Shown: piece by piece, positions 25,297-37,510 of the stretch
Numbering within the stretch: position 1 is the stretch's first letter
Layout of the letters: every line of letters begins with the position of its first letter
NCBI RefSeq assembly: GCF_027943255.1
Contig: NC_072892.1
Location: forward strand, 118,747,792 to 118,811,791
From: Anastrepha obliqua
Taxonomy: Eukaryota > Arthropoda > Insecta > Diptera > Tephritidae
Length of the DNA: 64,000 nt
Direction: 5' to 3'
Program-made: the position numbers and the translations under genes
Notes under the pieces: model-generated
Database searches by the model: none
What the model saw: only the letters and a program-made list of their open reading frames with translations
What the model was told of the DNA's origin: nothing

Positions 25297-25560
25297 TTTT
25301 TTTTTTTTTTTTTTGTTTTTCCTTGTTCACTCCACTCGGTAGCATAGGGACTCGACAATACTCAGTCTTGCGTTGGTTTCGTTAATGTATTTTGCTTTCT
25401 GGTAGGGTAGGTGATTACTTCTAACTGTTCTAACGCCATCTGTGTTTCAAATTTGTATGTCAGAAGGATCACATAGTTGGTTGAGGACTTCGCTAAATTT
25501 GGTGTGTCTGCGCTATTACCGCGATTGCCCGCTTCCTCTTGCTGGCGCCACTGATGCAAT
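25297..25560 (-). repeat. Possible poly(A)-tailed retroposed transcript
   Basis: Read on the minus strand, a 65-codon ATG frame (25,559 to 25,362, starting MHQWRQQEEAGNRGNSADTP) ends in a stop. About 50 further bases follow and then an 18-base A run (the T run at 25,297-25,314). A stop, a short untranslated region and a poly(A) run together suggest a 5'-truncated retroposed RNA or LINE ORF1 end. The protein is not recognised and no target duplication was identified. Confidence 0.35.
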
Positions 25561-26664
25561 GTGTTACTGTGTCCTTTTCTTTATTTTTTGCTTGTTTCTT
25601 TAAATATAGTATGTATAACAAAATATCTGAACCTCGTTAGACCTAGAAAGAGATGGATGGAAACATTTGCTAATATTCAACGAACTCTAATCGACAAGAT
25701 CATTTTAGTACTGTTGCAAGGGATCAAAATCGGTCCTAAAATAACGAAGAAACCTCAAATTATCTGCTAAAAGTAGATAATTAGAACTTTTTGTAAATGA
25801 ATTGTCGGTAATGAAAATATCAAATAAAAAAAATAAAAATACTTTGTGAACCACCCAAGGACGCTAACTGCAAGAGAACGTTTGCAATTTTCTATTTCAA
25901 CAATTCTATAGAATTGTATCTGCTATGATATGCATTTGCTCCTGCTGCATTGTACAAATTACTTTGAAATAAATTATTTTGGAATTTGGCTAAGTAGGCT
26001 TCATCATAAATTTTCCAAAATAATATGAAATAAGCGAAATTTTGGCGCTGCGGTATTGTTGAAAGTTTGAATGAGGATAATTTCATGAAAATTATATTTT
26101 AGTTGCATAAACTTAGGCGCGTATGCAAATGTACGACATGAAAAGCGCTGTGAATGGCACTGAAGTGCAAACGCATGCAAGCATACAACCACAAAATATC
26201 CTTTATGCAAGTGTAGCTATGTGTAGCTCATGATAACAGCGAAATGCATTAACGCATGCGCGTACGCATCCTCATTATGTTGGTTATTTTTAAATTTTTT
26301 ATTATTCATTTCAAACATTTGCATTCTAAATGCCTCAAATGCCATGAATAGTAGCGATGCGTATACATACATATTATATATGGATGTATGACAATGTGTG
26401 TGTGTGCTTAGTGTATGAACATGCACGCCGAGAAATAAACTTGTGAATATCTGAACAGCCTAACCATCTGATAGGGCTGGCAATTAGATCATTAAAAATA
26501 CGAAATGGGTTTCAAAAGCTCGCTAAGGGTGACTGTAAGCGAATTTTAAGAGTTAAGTTCCATGCACCAATAATTTCGATCCTTTTCAGCTCGTAAGGGT
26601 CCAGCCAATTCGCGTGTACTTAGAACAGTTTTTATATTCATTTATATGTTTCCAAATATTAAAA
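25561..26664. other. Gene-free DNA
   Basis: AT-rich sequence with TGTGTGTGTG near 26.39 kb. No gene or structured element is seen. Confidence 0.5.
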
Positions 26665-27284
26665 CCCTCGCCTCATTTGAAATGGGGCTTTTTGGGTGTT
26701 TCTTTAGAAGCGTGTAAAAGGGAAACGAGAAAAAAGATTTTTTACTTTTATTTTTGATCTATTGTTAAAAAATAATTTTTTTTGCCATTTGTTCAAAAAG
26801 TTGTCAGTCGTCAAAAAATGGTCTTCGCATGGACAATGGACACAGATATAGCCGAGTCTACTGAACTACGATCATTCGGAAAAACAAATTTGAGTATTTT
26901 TTTGGATCTTTAAAGTCAAAAAAGGTCAATAAACAGTTTTTCATCTTTGAACTTCCGCCATTTTGTCTAAGTTTTTTTTTAAGATCATAGCTCGCACGAT
27001 AACGACACGCATACTGAAGAAGATCCTTACTGTCTTTTTGATTTTAGACGCCTGTGAGTACTAGAATCCGTGTCACCAGCGACATACCTTTTTTTGGAAG
27101 ACCATTTTTTGAAGGCTGACATCTTTTTGAAGGAACCTCGTATGGCCAAAAAGAATTCTTAATTTTTAAAAATGGATCAGAAAATAAAATACTGAAAACA
27201 AAAATAAAAAATCTTTATTCTCGTTTCCGTTTTACACGCTTCTTAAGAAACACCCAAAAAACATCATTTCAAATGAGGCGGTGG
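26665..27284. mobile_element. MITE with about 80-bp terminal inverted repeats
   Basis: The left arm (about 26,665-26,748) contains CGCCTCATTTGAAATG, TTTTTGGGTGTTTCTT, AGAAGCGTGTAAAA and GGAAACGAGAA. The right arm (about 27,205-27,284) is its reverse complement with roughly 10 percent differences. The 450-bp interior has no open frame with recognisable content. The length and structure fit a non-autonomous DNA transposon of unknown superfamily. The exact termini and target duplication are unclear. Confidence 0.85.
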
Positions 27285-29194
27285 CCTTATGAGCCCAACA
27301 TCTGTCAAAGCCAAATACGAAAGAGGACATGCATGTTACCCTCAACACAGTCTTCTAACGAAGAATCCATTTAAAATCTCTCTAATCAGTCCCTATATGT
27401 TTTATATGCCGCTAATTTCCTAAAGGTTACCCTTCAAAAATATGATATGCATCAAAAAGTAGTTCTCCCTAGTGGAAAATCGATTCAACTAATTATCCTT
27501 GCGTAAATCCTAAACTAAGCGTCAGACTAATCACCTACCCTCTCAGAAATCAAAATAGATTAACGACACCAACTCAACGAATATCTGTTTTAAACATAAA
27601 TCTGATCTGACTTGTGTTTGAAGTAGAGCTCTAGATATCCGGGTATTGAGCAGTGCGAGTAGTTCTACATTCGCTCGAAACTCTTTCATCGCTCAACTGC
27701 CCAATGTCTGTTCCAAATTTTCCACCTTTTGAACAAGTTGCGCAGCGAAAACTTGCCTATTTTATATGTCTCCATTTGTTTAGTTTTCCAACGTTGTTAC
27801 TACTGTGTATGAATAAAAAAGGGCTGAAAATAAAGTAGAAATAGTCAAAGGTATTGCTCGGATTACTCGAAAGCGCTCGATATACCCGAACTTACACTGA
27901 AAAATTTTCGAGTAATGAGCATCGAACTGGTGTTTGGGTACTCACTGCTTATTTGTCCGGGCTAGCCCGGCCCGTTTGAAAGTGTATTCTTAATGCAGAT
28001 CTTATTTTTAAGGCGTGACCTATTCTGAACTGGGCGGCGAACGAAAAAAAATATACATTTTGCACTTTGGTAGGGGTTTTATTGTATACAGACATTTATT
28101 GTGTACAACTGTAAAATATTTTATTTTGCTTTCATACGAATTTATTATTATCACCCTCCTCTATACTTACGAAGCTCTTTACGAATATTCCGGTATAGCT
28201 AATGGGAGGAGTCTTCTTTTATTCGTTTAATACCGGAATTATATTGTAATTCAATTCCATCATATACTTTTTCATTCATTCATTTAATAGCTGGAATTTA
28301 ATGCTAAAAGCACAAGTGAAAAGTCGCATAATTTTTCGGAGTTTGATTTCAGTTTGTACTGAGGGACATGTAGACGACTTTAGCGTTCCATTTTTTGAAC
28401 AGAAATTTCTCTCTCTGCAGCAGTTTCCAGGGTGAGTCACATGAATGCCACTGTATAAACGTACATATTTATATAACGAGTAGTGCTTACTGTTTACGAA
28501 TTCATTTCCAAAATATTACACGTAACTCCATTTTCAGCTTTTTGCATACATTTAGGCGCGTAATTTCCAAATTTTGTATGCAAGGACACATAAAAGCAGA
28601 GCTTTCGAGTTGCAAATTTGAGCACTTCTTTTCAGATTTTAGCTATTTGTAGGCGTTCAATAATTTAAAGTACAGTATTTAGGAAGTAAGGCCACTCTGG
28701 AGGCTAAAAGATAAGTTCCCTACCCGATTTTTAAATAAATTGATATTAGAAAAAATGGTGTTTTTTCAGCGCATTGACTATAAGTGGTATTATTTTTAGT
28801 GGCTGTTTAATCTAACCCAAGCTACGACAAAAAAAATAAAAATAAAAATAAAAAATTATTAAAAAAACAAAAAAAAAAAAAAATCACTGTCGCACACAAT
28901 TGTGTGGCCACTCGAACAGGCAATAAATATAAAAATAAAAATATTTTTTGAAAACCAAAAAATAAAATAAGTGAAATGCAAAGAACTATCACTGGGCGAC
29001 AATTTCTTGCCAACTCAAAACAGGTGTCATAAAAATAAAAATATATTTTGCTTAAAAACTGGCGTGACTCTTGAATAATACTGACTGAGTAAATTTTTTC
29101 AAAGAAGCTCGTACGTTGTTAATATATGAATACTTGAATATTTCAATATTTTAAAATATACCTATCTAGTACTAAACAGTACTTACTGTCGTTC
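27285..29194. other. No gene seen; A-rich tract
   Basis: An A/T-rich tract of AAAAATA and poly-A runs lies at about 28,829-28,885. No gene is supported. Confidence 0.5.
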
Positions 29195-30215
29195 ACCCCG
29201 GTGGACGAGCGTCTCGCAATAATCCGCATCAAAGCGCGATTTTTTAACATCTCGCTCACTTGCGCCCACGCCCCGACGGAAGAGAAGGACAATGTGAAGA
29301 TTCCTTCAATGAGTGTCTGGAACGCTACTATGAGCGTTGCCCCGCCACGACATACAAATCGTACTTGGCGACTTCAACGCCACGGTGGGCCAGGAGGGAA
29401 TTTTTGGTCCCACAGTGGGAAACTTCAGCCTGCACAACGAAATATCCGGTAACGGATTAAGGCTGATCGACTTTCCCGAGGCCCGAAACATGGTAGTATG
29501 CAGCACCAGATTCCAGCATAAGAAGAAACACGAGCAATGGAGCAACATTTCTCGTTCCCTACGTACCGTCGCCGAAGAAGAAATCGAATTCCGACAAGCT
29601 CGTAAAAACAGTTGGTACGACGAGGAATGTCATGCTGCCGCAGAAAGAAAGGATGCCGCCTATAGAACCACGTTGCGATCGGGCGCAACGCGAGCCATGT
29701 GGGATGCCTACAGAGAGCTAAAAAAGGAAGAGCGACATATTATCCGAAAGAAGAAACGAGAGGGCAAAATACGTGAGTGCGAGGAGCTTGAGATGCTAGC
29801 CAATAGGAACAATGCCTGAAAATTCTACCAGAAAGTTCGGCGGCCTTCGTCATCATCGGCCTTAACAACAGCGCTGTTAGTTCTGCCTTTTCCAAACTGG
29901 ATAAAGAGGCAAAGCGAATGAGTCTGGTGGTGAACGAGCATAAAACGAAGTACCTCCTGTCTTCAAACAAACAGTCGGCGCACTCGCGTATCGGCACCCA
30001 CGTCACTGTAGACAGTTATAATTTCGAGGTTGTAAAAGACTTCGTTTATTCAGGAACCAGCATTAACACCTATAACAATGTCAGCCTTGAAGTCTAACTT
30101 AGGATCTCTCTTGCCAACAAGTGCTACTTTGGACTATGTAGGCAACTGAGTAGTAAACTCCTCTCTCTACGAACAAAACTAACACTCTACAAGGCTCTTA
30201 TCATGCCCGCCAGTG
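29195..30215 (+). pseudogene. LINE endonuclease joined to RT C-terminus (internal deletion)
   Basis: The endonuclease part begins VDERLAIIRIKARFFNISLT with CAHAPTEEKD. It continues in shifted frame as PRHDIQIVLGDFNATVGQEG, NGLRLIDFPEARNMVVCSTR and FQHKK. GDFNA is the conserved catalytic block of AP-type endonucleases of non-LTR retrotransposons. A linker follows (SWYDEECHAAAERKDAAYRT, ELKKEERHIIRKKKREGK). After about 29,830 the frame jumps directly to the far C-terminal reverse-transcriptase region (LVVNEHKTKYLLSSNKQSAH, FVYSGTSINTYNNVSLEV, SLRTKLTLYKALIMP). The YADD-containing core is therefore missing, and part of the endonuclease just after the FQHKK block is gone too. It is most like RTE/BovB-type LINEs of flies. 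The sequence stops where the relic at 5.95 kb picks up. Confidence 0.85.
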
Positions 30216-30337
30216 TACACCAAGGTGCACGGTCACTTTAGCAAGGATATGCAGAAGTCTGTCATTTGGCAGAGAAAAACAGTGGAAAAAAGACAAAAGT
30301 ATCAGTTTTTTGATAAAGAAACGCAAAAGTTTCTCTA

Positions 30338-30750
30338 CTGACTCAAGCCAAAAGTATCGGGAATGTTTAATTTAAATGAAGCGTGCACGTGGGAACCGGT
30401 CCATATATTTTTCTTATAGGGTAGTACTGTAATACAACAAAGAATATTATTTATTCGTTTTGAAGCAGTTGAGAGACACTGTACGTCACAAACGGTCGGA
30501 AATGTGAGCAAACAATTCTTGGATTTTGCATGATGATGATCCCAAATTATGCTGCACTATTTGACCAAACACTAAGTAAATACCATCGTGCAAGCACCAT
30601 ATTCACCTGATATGGCCGCGTGCGACTTCTGTTTGTTTCCCAAGTTGATGTAACCACTTCGTGAAGGAGATTTCAGTCGATAGAGGAGGTCAAAGAGAAT
30701 GCGACAAAGAAGCTTTCCGGTACTTTCTGATCATAGGATACACGCAGTGT
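30338..30750 (+). pseudogene. mariner relic with left end and C-terminal part
   Basis: CAAAAGTATCGGGAA near 30,348 resembles the left end of the neighbouring mariner at 31,735 (CAAAAAAGTACCGGGAA). From 30,465 the transposase C-terminal half follows: QLRDTV, NNSWILHDDD (second catalytic aspartate region), SPDMAAC-type block (here spread as IHLIWPRATSVCFPS in one frame and SPDMAACDFCLFPKL in another) and VKENATKKLSGTF. The N-terminal two thirds are deleted. Frameshifts are frequent. Confidence 0.6.
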
Positions 30751-31734
30751 TTTGTGCTCTTTTCTGAAAAATGCATTTTTACAACTTTTTTGAGAACAAC
30801 ATTGAACAATTTGTATAGCGTAGAAGAGCAACATTTTTTTGTAAAAACGAAAACATCATTTAGCTTAATTTAGCTTTCAACTGAGAGGGCCGATTCGAAG
30901 CTCACTGCAAGCACGTCCTCAAAAAACAATGTTTGGAAAGTCATTGGAGCATTCAAGTGTTCTAAAAACTTATTCCTATGAAAATTTCACTAGAGGTCTT
31001 CGCAGATATCACCAACGCAACAGCCACTAAAGCCCCTTTCTAAGTATTGAAAGTAGTGCTAGTTTAGCATTTCTATAAATTTTATTAAAAAAGTCCGAGC
31101 TGGTTTCCGTTGTTGCACAGTGTAATTGAACTTATATGCTTGAAGAATTTCAAAATATAATTATTTTCTATTCAATTTATACAACTAAAAATAATCACTG
31201 AGCGAATTTCAACTTCTACAATATAATCAAATTATTCTGTGGCAATAAGGCAATTATTTATATGAAATCTCCCTCTTCCTTGTTTCAGCGCTTGAAGGGT
31301 TTTTGTAAATGCTGGCAGCTCATAATTTAAATGCATATGCAGATAATATTTTATAAACTTTTGTGTACAGTACCAGCAAATTTCACAATTTTAACCATTT
31401 TACAATTTGTACAGCTTGCAGTGTGGTTGTATGTACTACATAACTGTAAACGAACTGTGTGTTAAAACATGTGAGTTTATGGCGCAACCTGCACATGTTT
31501 GTTGTTGTTGCTACTGTAATGTAAACACATAAAATTAGTTTGTTTTGCTTAACAATTTTTGGCAGAACACTGGTTTACAGTGACTTTGATCTGTGGTATT
31601 TGAGTGTCGTTTCATATGTGGAATTTGCCCAAACATCGGGAGCTAGATTTTAAACAAGTGGAACAGCTTTCCAGAAAATTCATTTGAGTTCTGCTGTAAG
31701 GTGAGTTCGCTAAATTTATTTGAAATAATATATT
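30751..31734. other. Gene-free DNA
   Basis: AT-rich sequence with no recognisable gene or inverted-repeat element. Confidence 0.5.
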
Positions 31735-32830
31735 CAGTCAAAAAAGTACCGGGAACTGTTCAATAAAACGCAAAATAAATGTTTAATCATGAGAATTTAT
31801 TTTGTCGTCTTCAAAATAGGCTCCATTCGAAGCAATATATGTAGTAGATATGCCAACGATTAGTACAGTCATCAAAGCACCTTTTAAACGCGTTTGAAGA
31901 GACCTTCTTCAGGTCCTTTAGCGAATTCTCCTCTGTGGCCTATTTCAACTCAAAGCGGCGTCCGCGGAGTGGTAATTCAAGTTTTGGGGAAAGGAAAAGG
32001 TCATAGAGGGCTAAATCTGGTGAATATGGTGATATTTGTCGAGTTTTTGGTCACAAAAGTGTTCACAATATGCGCCTTGTGAGACGGTGCGTCATCATGC
32101 TGCAAGATCTATGAGTTTTCTTTTCAAAAATTGGGCCGTTCCCTATGCACATTCTCTCTCAAACGTCGCATAACTTCCTAATAATATTCCTTATTTAACG
32201 CAGAACCTTTTGGAATGAATTCCGAGTACAGAACACCATGATAATCAAAGAAAACGAGTAGCATGACTTTCACTTTTGACCGACTTTGATGTGATTTTTT
32301 GGGTTTGGGCTCGTGTGGATAGCGCCATTCAACCGCCTGTTGACTGGTTTGCACGACAAACTCATATACCCACGCCTCGTCACTTGTTATGATGCGCTGG
32401 ATAAACGTTGGTTCCGAATTCACTTGCTCAAGCATGTATTCAGCCAACTTCTTCCGCTGAATTTTTTGAAAGAAATTCACCTCTCCTGGAACGAGTCGTG
32501 TAGCCTTGCGTCTCATGCCCAATCGGGCGTGTAAAATGTTGCGAATTGATTTGTAAGACACGCTAAGTTCACGAGCTAACTGCCTCAAACTTAAATGAAA
32601 GTTTTCCAGCACAATTTCTTTGACTTTGTCAACGTTTTCATCCGTTGAAGACGTTGATTGGCGACCAGATCGGGGCAAATCTCCCACGACTTCTCAGCCG
32701 CCTGCAAAAGCCTTATACCATTTTCACCGATTCGGCGCCCGAATCCCATTCAAAATACAAGATTTAATACAAATTCTTTGTTCGATATTTTTACCCATAG
32801 TGAAAATCGCTGAGCATACCCGTGGCTGAC
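31735..32830 (-). pseudogene. mariner transposase pseudogene
   Basis: Reading from about 32,830 downward: KISNKEFVLNLVF, a stop, then a shortened N-terminal helix region. A 169-codon open frame (32,687 to 32,178) then contains SGRQSTSSTDENVDKVKEIV, LSVSYKSIRNILHARLGMRR (second helix-turn-helix) and the first catalytic block IITSDEAWVYEF. It also holds KVKVMLLVFFDYHGVLYSEF and ALNKEYY. Below 32,178 broken frames give the region before the second aspartate, then PYSPDLALYDLFLSPKL (third aspartate block) and CFDDCTNRW with IASNGAYFED at the end. The second-aspartate block is the least preserved. CAGTCAAAAAAGTACCGGGA near 31,737 is the likely element end. No matching end was found near 32.9 kb. 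Confidence 0.85.
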
Positions 32831-33385
32831 TGATATAAAAATCACAAGTCGAAATGAGTTTTGTCTCAAAAACTATTACACTTTGCTTGAATCTGATGTC
32901 ATATGGAGATTCTGGGGCAATTTTTTATAAAAATTAACAGTCAGTTGCTGGTCACAGAATTTTTTTCTCAAATTTGTTAATTAGTGTTATTAAACGAAAT
33001 TTCTTAAAGTCTTACTATAAGCACATAGTTTGAGCAAAATGAGTGATGTAAACAAAAGCCAGTGTGTTTGGGTATTAGTAGTAATTATTGTTGCATGTTA
33101 AACAGGTTAGTACATACACTTGTGTTCAGAAAAGTAGCAGCGAGAAATGTTTGCAATACTTTGACTATTTAACTAGTTGTTATTTAATTTTGTATAATTG
33201 TATTTCAAATATAGTTTATACCTATTACAATAAAAATAATTTCAAAATGTAAATAAGTGGTTACACGTTTTTGGATTTAAAATTTTGTAATATAATTTTT
33301 TAATATTATGTATTCTTCAACCAAAATCCAAAACTATGATATTAAACTAAAAAAAATTAATTTGAATTGAAAATTGCTAAAGCTT

Positions 33386-33985
33386 TCACAGTTTTATAGC
33401 CAATTGAATTGTTATACCCAGAGATCTTTAAGAAGCTTCAAATTTTGGTGAAAATTTGTTAATTTTTGTTTTAATTCTGCACTAAGCTTGAGACTCTGAA
33501 CTGCAAAGTTGTTATTATTTGTATGCCATAAAATATTCTGTATGTGTTTTTTGTTTTTTTTTTTGCATTGCAGTGAAATGAATGCATACTTTTTCGTATT
33601 GGTGTTGAGAAATGAAATAAAACAAAATAAATAAAATATCTGCATTGTCTGTTTTTCTATTTTCTCGAAATAGTATGAAATATATATAAAAATAAAAATC
33701 ATATTTGTATCAAAGAAGGTGTGCATGACTGTATGTATGCAGTAGCGAACATAACTGAGTGTATGATGAATTTTTTGGAATTTGCAAGGGTTTTCGATCA
33801 AAGTTTTTTTAATTTTTTTTAAATATTGTTCTTTTTTTCTATTGTTCATTCTTTAATCAAAACTATGATACAAAATTTAGAAAATCTCAACTTTTAACAT
33901 TCCAACTGAGTTTTTAGGAAAATTTCGTGAATGTTGTTTTATAGCCCATTGAATTTTGGGGCAAGTTTTAAGTGGCTAAAATATC
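33386..33985 (-). repeat. Two copies of GGGCTATAAAACTGCAT-family repeat
   Basis: On the minus strand ATTCAATTGGCTATAAAACT (33,385-33,410 area) and AAATTCAATGGGCTATAAAA (33,930-33,955 area) lie about 540 bp apart in the same orientation. Similarity continues on both sides (CTTAAAACTT upstream, GAAATTTT downstream). Confidence 0.55.
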
Positions 33986-34189
33986 GCGTGGGCCTAAAAA
34001 TTTGTTTTGGTGACTACTCCTGCAATTTTTTCCTATAACAAAAGCAATTTAGAAAACCGAGGGCTTATTCCTTTTATTTGTTTTGCAAACGGTCTTGCGC
34101 ATTCTTGAAAAAATTCATTTTTATATGAAATAAAGTGCAAAAAGTCATCATAAAAGAATTACTAGAAATTCCGGCACTTTTTTATCCGC

Positions 34190-34250
34190 TTAAAACTTAC
34201 ACTTCAATTCAAATTCAATGGGCTATGAAACTGCATGCCCGAATTTCAGA
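34190..34250 (+). repeat. GGGCTATAAAACTGCAT-family repeat
   Basis: AATTCAATGGGCTATGAAAC followed by TGCATGCCCGAATTT, preceded by GCTTAAAACTT. It has the same layout as the copies at 2.2 and 58.0 kb and is opposite in orientation to the two copies just upstream. Confidence 0.55.
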
Positions 34251-35399
34251 TTTAAAGGTTGAAAATTTTCAAAATTTTTCTTAATTTTGTATAAAGTTTG
34301 AAAGCTTTATTTAACTGTTTTTGATTAAGGAATGCGCAATATTAGAGAAACGAAAAAAAGAAGTGCGGATATACAAAAGCTGTCACAAAACATTGTATAC
34401 AGAAGAGTCTCTGAATATGTTTTTTAACTGGGATTGATATTTTTTATGCCGCCGTACGTAATCCGGCCTGTAATGATGTTTCGTGGCCCACCAGGGACCT
34501 AACAAATGATAGTTACGCAAAAATTTCTTCGGCTACGGCATCCATGACGTTTTTAGAGGCCGAGAAAGAAACTCAACGAGGTATTTTTCCGCTCTAATAG
34601 CTAAAAAAATATTAATCCAAGTGCAGCTGTGCGGATAAATGCGAAAATTGTTTGCGATGCTATCGGTAAATTGAAGGAGTTCGGCAGTTATAAAGCGACA
34701 AAATTTATGTAGATAACCGAGTAGGCTGATGCCGGGGGAAAAGAAGAAGCTGTCGCAATCGCAAAATCAGGCTCGGTTAAAAATTTACTGCACTTCAGAA
34801 AAAGGTTGCGGTAACGCGCGACGACCGGTTTTTGCCCATTTCCAAATCGATTCAATGACGCCGACAGACTAAAAATAGTTACTCCTTGTGTAGTTAACTA
34901 TGAACACTTACACCTGACATAATTTACATTTGATAAAGTACAAATCCGTATGCTATTTTCTAACATCGGACTGACGCTTTTTGAAATAAATTTGTTATTC
35001 TCGAAATTACTGATGGAAAAGTGTAGTTCTGTCATATCGGGGATTCTATTTTAGTCAAAGTAAAAAAAAGTATAGTTCAAATTCTAAATGCAAGAAGGGT
35101 GGATAACAAATAAAGTGAAGTTAATGAGCAAATATCTATTATACCCATATTGCGCTATGACATGTATGCATGTGTGTGAGTTGTGTGTGTGCGTGGCCCT
35201 GTTATAATTCTTTCAGCTCGCCTAAGTTTTTGAGCTTTTATTATTCAAATACACACATTAGGGATATTAGTGCAAAATTTCGATGTCGGAATTTCGGGAT
35301 ATTTTTAAAATAATACCGGATTTTTGGGATTCGTTTCGGGATTCCCCTTGAACATAACTTTTTTTAATATAAGCAAAAATTCATTAACTGAAAAGAGGT

Positions 35400-36160
35400 G
35401 TCGCCGCTGATAATATTTTTGTGTTCGCTCCAGTAGTAGTTTCGACGTGAGTGATAAAGTCCGCGAATGAGCACCGAAAAAATTCGAACTTACTCAACTA
35501 CAACAATTATTGGATGAAGACGCATGTCGAACCCTTGACGATATGTCTAAAGAGTTGGATGTTGACAGAAGGCAGGTAACTGGTGTCACATCAATTGAAG
35601 GACAGGAACATCTAGAGACGTTGGGTGACATGTAAGATGCTGGCGATGAAAAATGAATCTACTATGATAATCCTAGGCGTCGAAAATATTGGAGCCTGCC
35701 ATGTGGACCTGGTTCCATCGACAGCGAAAAAAAATATTTATGCTTCAAAGATTATGTTGTGCATCAGGTGGGATCAGAAGGGTGTCATCTATTATGAACT
35801 CCTTAAACGATCTGAAACCATGACTGGCAATCTTTACTGACTGCGGCTAATGCACTTGAATCGAGCTCTCAAAGAAAAGCGGCCGGAATGGGACGGTAGT
35901 TATGGCAACGCCAGGCCACACGTTGCTAAATCGGTCCAGAAATATTTAGAGGGACGAATTGGGAAATCTTACCCCACCCATCGTACTGCCCAGACATTGC
36001 ACCTTCGGATTAACATCTGTTCCGATCAATGCAGTCAGCCCTTATTGGAGAGCGGTTCTCTTCTTCCGAGAGCATCGCAAACTGGCTCAATGAATGGGTG
36101 AAGTCAAAAGAACTCGAAATTGTCATCAGAAGAGTCCGTATGCTGCCTTAAAAATGGAGT
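35400..36160 (+). pseudogene. mariner transposase pseudogene (mauritiana-like)
   Basis: Fragments in order are LLDEDACRTLDDMSKELDVD and RRQV (helix-turn-helix region), then SKIMLCIRWDQKGVIYYELL with KRSETMTGNLY, and ALKEKRPEWDGSYGNARPHV with AKSVQKYLEG. These are followed by PHPSYCPDIAPSD-type sequence (broken) and RSMQSALIGERFSSSESIAN with WLNEWVKSKELE. The first catalytic block is badly damaged and the region just before NARPHVA is deleted (W joined to DGSYGNARPH). The C-terminal part of the block after the third aspartate is present in another frame. The element ends were not identified. Confidence 0.8.
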
Positions 36161-36619
36161 TAAGTTGTAGATTCCAATAGCACATACTTCACATAATGTC
36201 ATGTACTATTTAATTGTTTAAATAATTCGAAACTTTGGGTAATAAACGACGTAAAGTTATTCAAATACCCATATTAATGCAGACAAATCTTAACACACCC
36301 AAATTGTATTTAAAAAATGATGTGATTCTGGAAGGGATACGTTACAAGAAAATAATGCAAATATAAGGGACAATTTTATCTATGCTAATTATATAATTTG
36401 AGGTGCCGTTTGTTTTGTACTCTATAGGCCAAATGGGTAGACAAATTTTCGTGAAGGTAGAGTATAGTAGCTTGCAACCACCACAGATGCATCAGCGATT
36501 TTGAGTTAATTATAAATATATATGTATACGTGGAAATACAGAAGTAGAAATCTGCCTGAAAGTTATTATATTATAATTGCTTTTGACCGTTTTATCCCGT
36601 TCTCATATTTATGTGGATG
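36161..36619. other. Gene-free spacer
   Basis: AT-rich spacer between two transposon relics; nothing recognised. Confidence 0.5.
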
Positions 36620-37510
36620 TTTTGGTTTAGAAATAAAAAATTGTGCCGTGCGAGAAAGCTTTGTCTGAATTTGAGCAGGGACTAAGTTTAGAATGGAAAG
36701 AGAGAGGCCTAACAAAGCGAGAGATTGGTTCAAAATTAAAAGGAGCCCAATTGTGGTTTTACATTACTTCCATTTGAAAGAAAAGTACGGTCGTACCCAG
36801 AGAAATGGTAGAAAAACAAGACTTAGCGCTAGAGATGCTAGGGAAATCAAACATTTAGTTATAAATCAATCCTAAAGTCCCTACCACCGGTGTGCAACAA
36901 ATTTTGCACGTGGATGCTAGTATAGAATATGTTAAGCGAGTAACTCAACCTAAGTTAACCAAACAACACAAACAGGCAAGGTTGACATTTGCAAGAAAGT
37001 AATTACCAATTTTGGAAAGATGCATGGGAAAGAGTAATTTTTTCCGATGAAAAAAATTCAATCTGGATATACCAGATAATTCCCAAATGTATTGGTTGAT
37101 AAACGAAAGAGAAAGGAGAAGAGAATGACTCGTAATTTTGAAGAGGGGTTTGTCATGGTTTGGGCAGCCATTAGTGTTCGAGGCAAAACGCCCGTATGTT
37201 TCGTATGCACAAAAGTGAGTAGTTTCAAGTATATATAACTTCTAGACGAAGTACTTATTACGTTTGTTGATGATGATTTTGATGAGGAGTGGAGTTCCTA
37301 GCATGATAACGCAGCCGTTCAAGCTTCCAAAGCAACAAACGAGTTTTCGGCAGCGAAAAAATAGCATTACCTGCCTACAGCCTTCACTTTCTCTGGTCAA
37401 TATACCTTCCCAATCGGTTTTCAAAATCGAAGACAGTTTCATAGCGCTAAAGGTCTTAGAAGTGCAATTAGTGCCGAATGGTGAAAAGTTAATCAAAATA
37501 TTTTAAAAAA
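36620..37510 (+). pseudogene. Tc1-like transposase pseudogene
   Basis: The N-terminal block reads LSLEWKERGLTKREIGSKLK in broken frame. The next block, EKYGRTQRNGRKTRLSARDA and REIKHLV, matches Tc1-like GRK.KLS.RD. Downstream come TQPKLTKQHKQARLTFARK, the first catalytic block VIFSDEKNSIW (frame-shifted), GFVMVWAAISVRGKTPV and QHDNAAVQASKATNEF-like sequence around the second aspartate near 37,305. The third block is only partly recognisable (FTFSGQYTFPI is a frame shadow of a LPSP.L..I-type segment). At least five frame changes occur. Its right side runs straight into the truncated SINE at 37,511. Confidence 0.75.

Larger units (their letters stand above)
32831..35399. other. No gene seen; three dispersed-repeat copies
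   Basis: Copies of the GGGCTATAAAACTGCAT family occur at about 33,386-33,440 and 33,900-33,985 (minus) and 34,190-34,250 (plus). The minus-strand 145-codon frame at 33,412-33,849 has no recognisable domain and overlaps this repeat. The block at 34.45-34.87 kb is more GC-rich and may be another decayed element, but I could not name it. Confidence 0.5.

Noticed and set aside
33412..33849. 145-codon minus-strand frame as a gene
   Set aside because: Composition is dominated by K, N, F and I from AT-rich DNA, and it overlaps a dispersed repeat.
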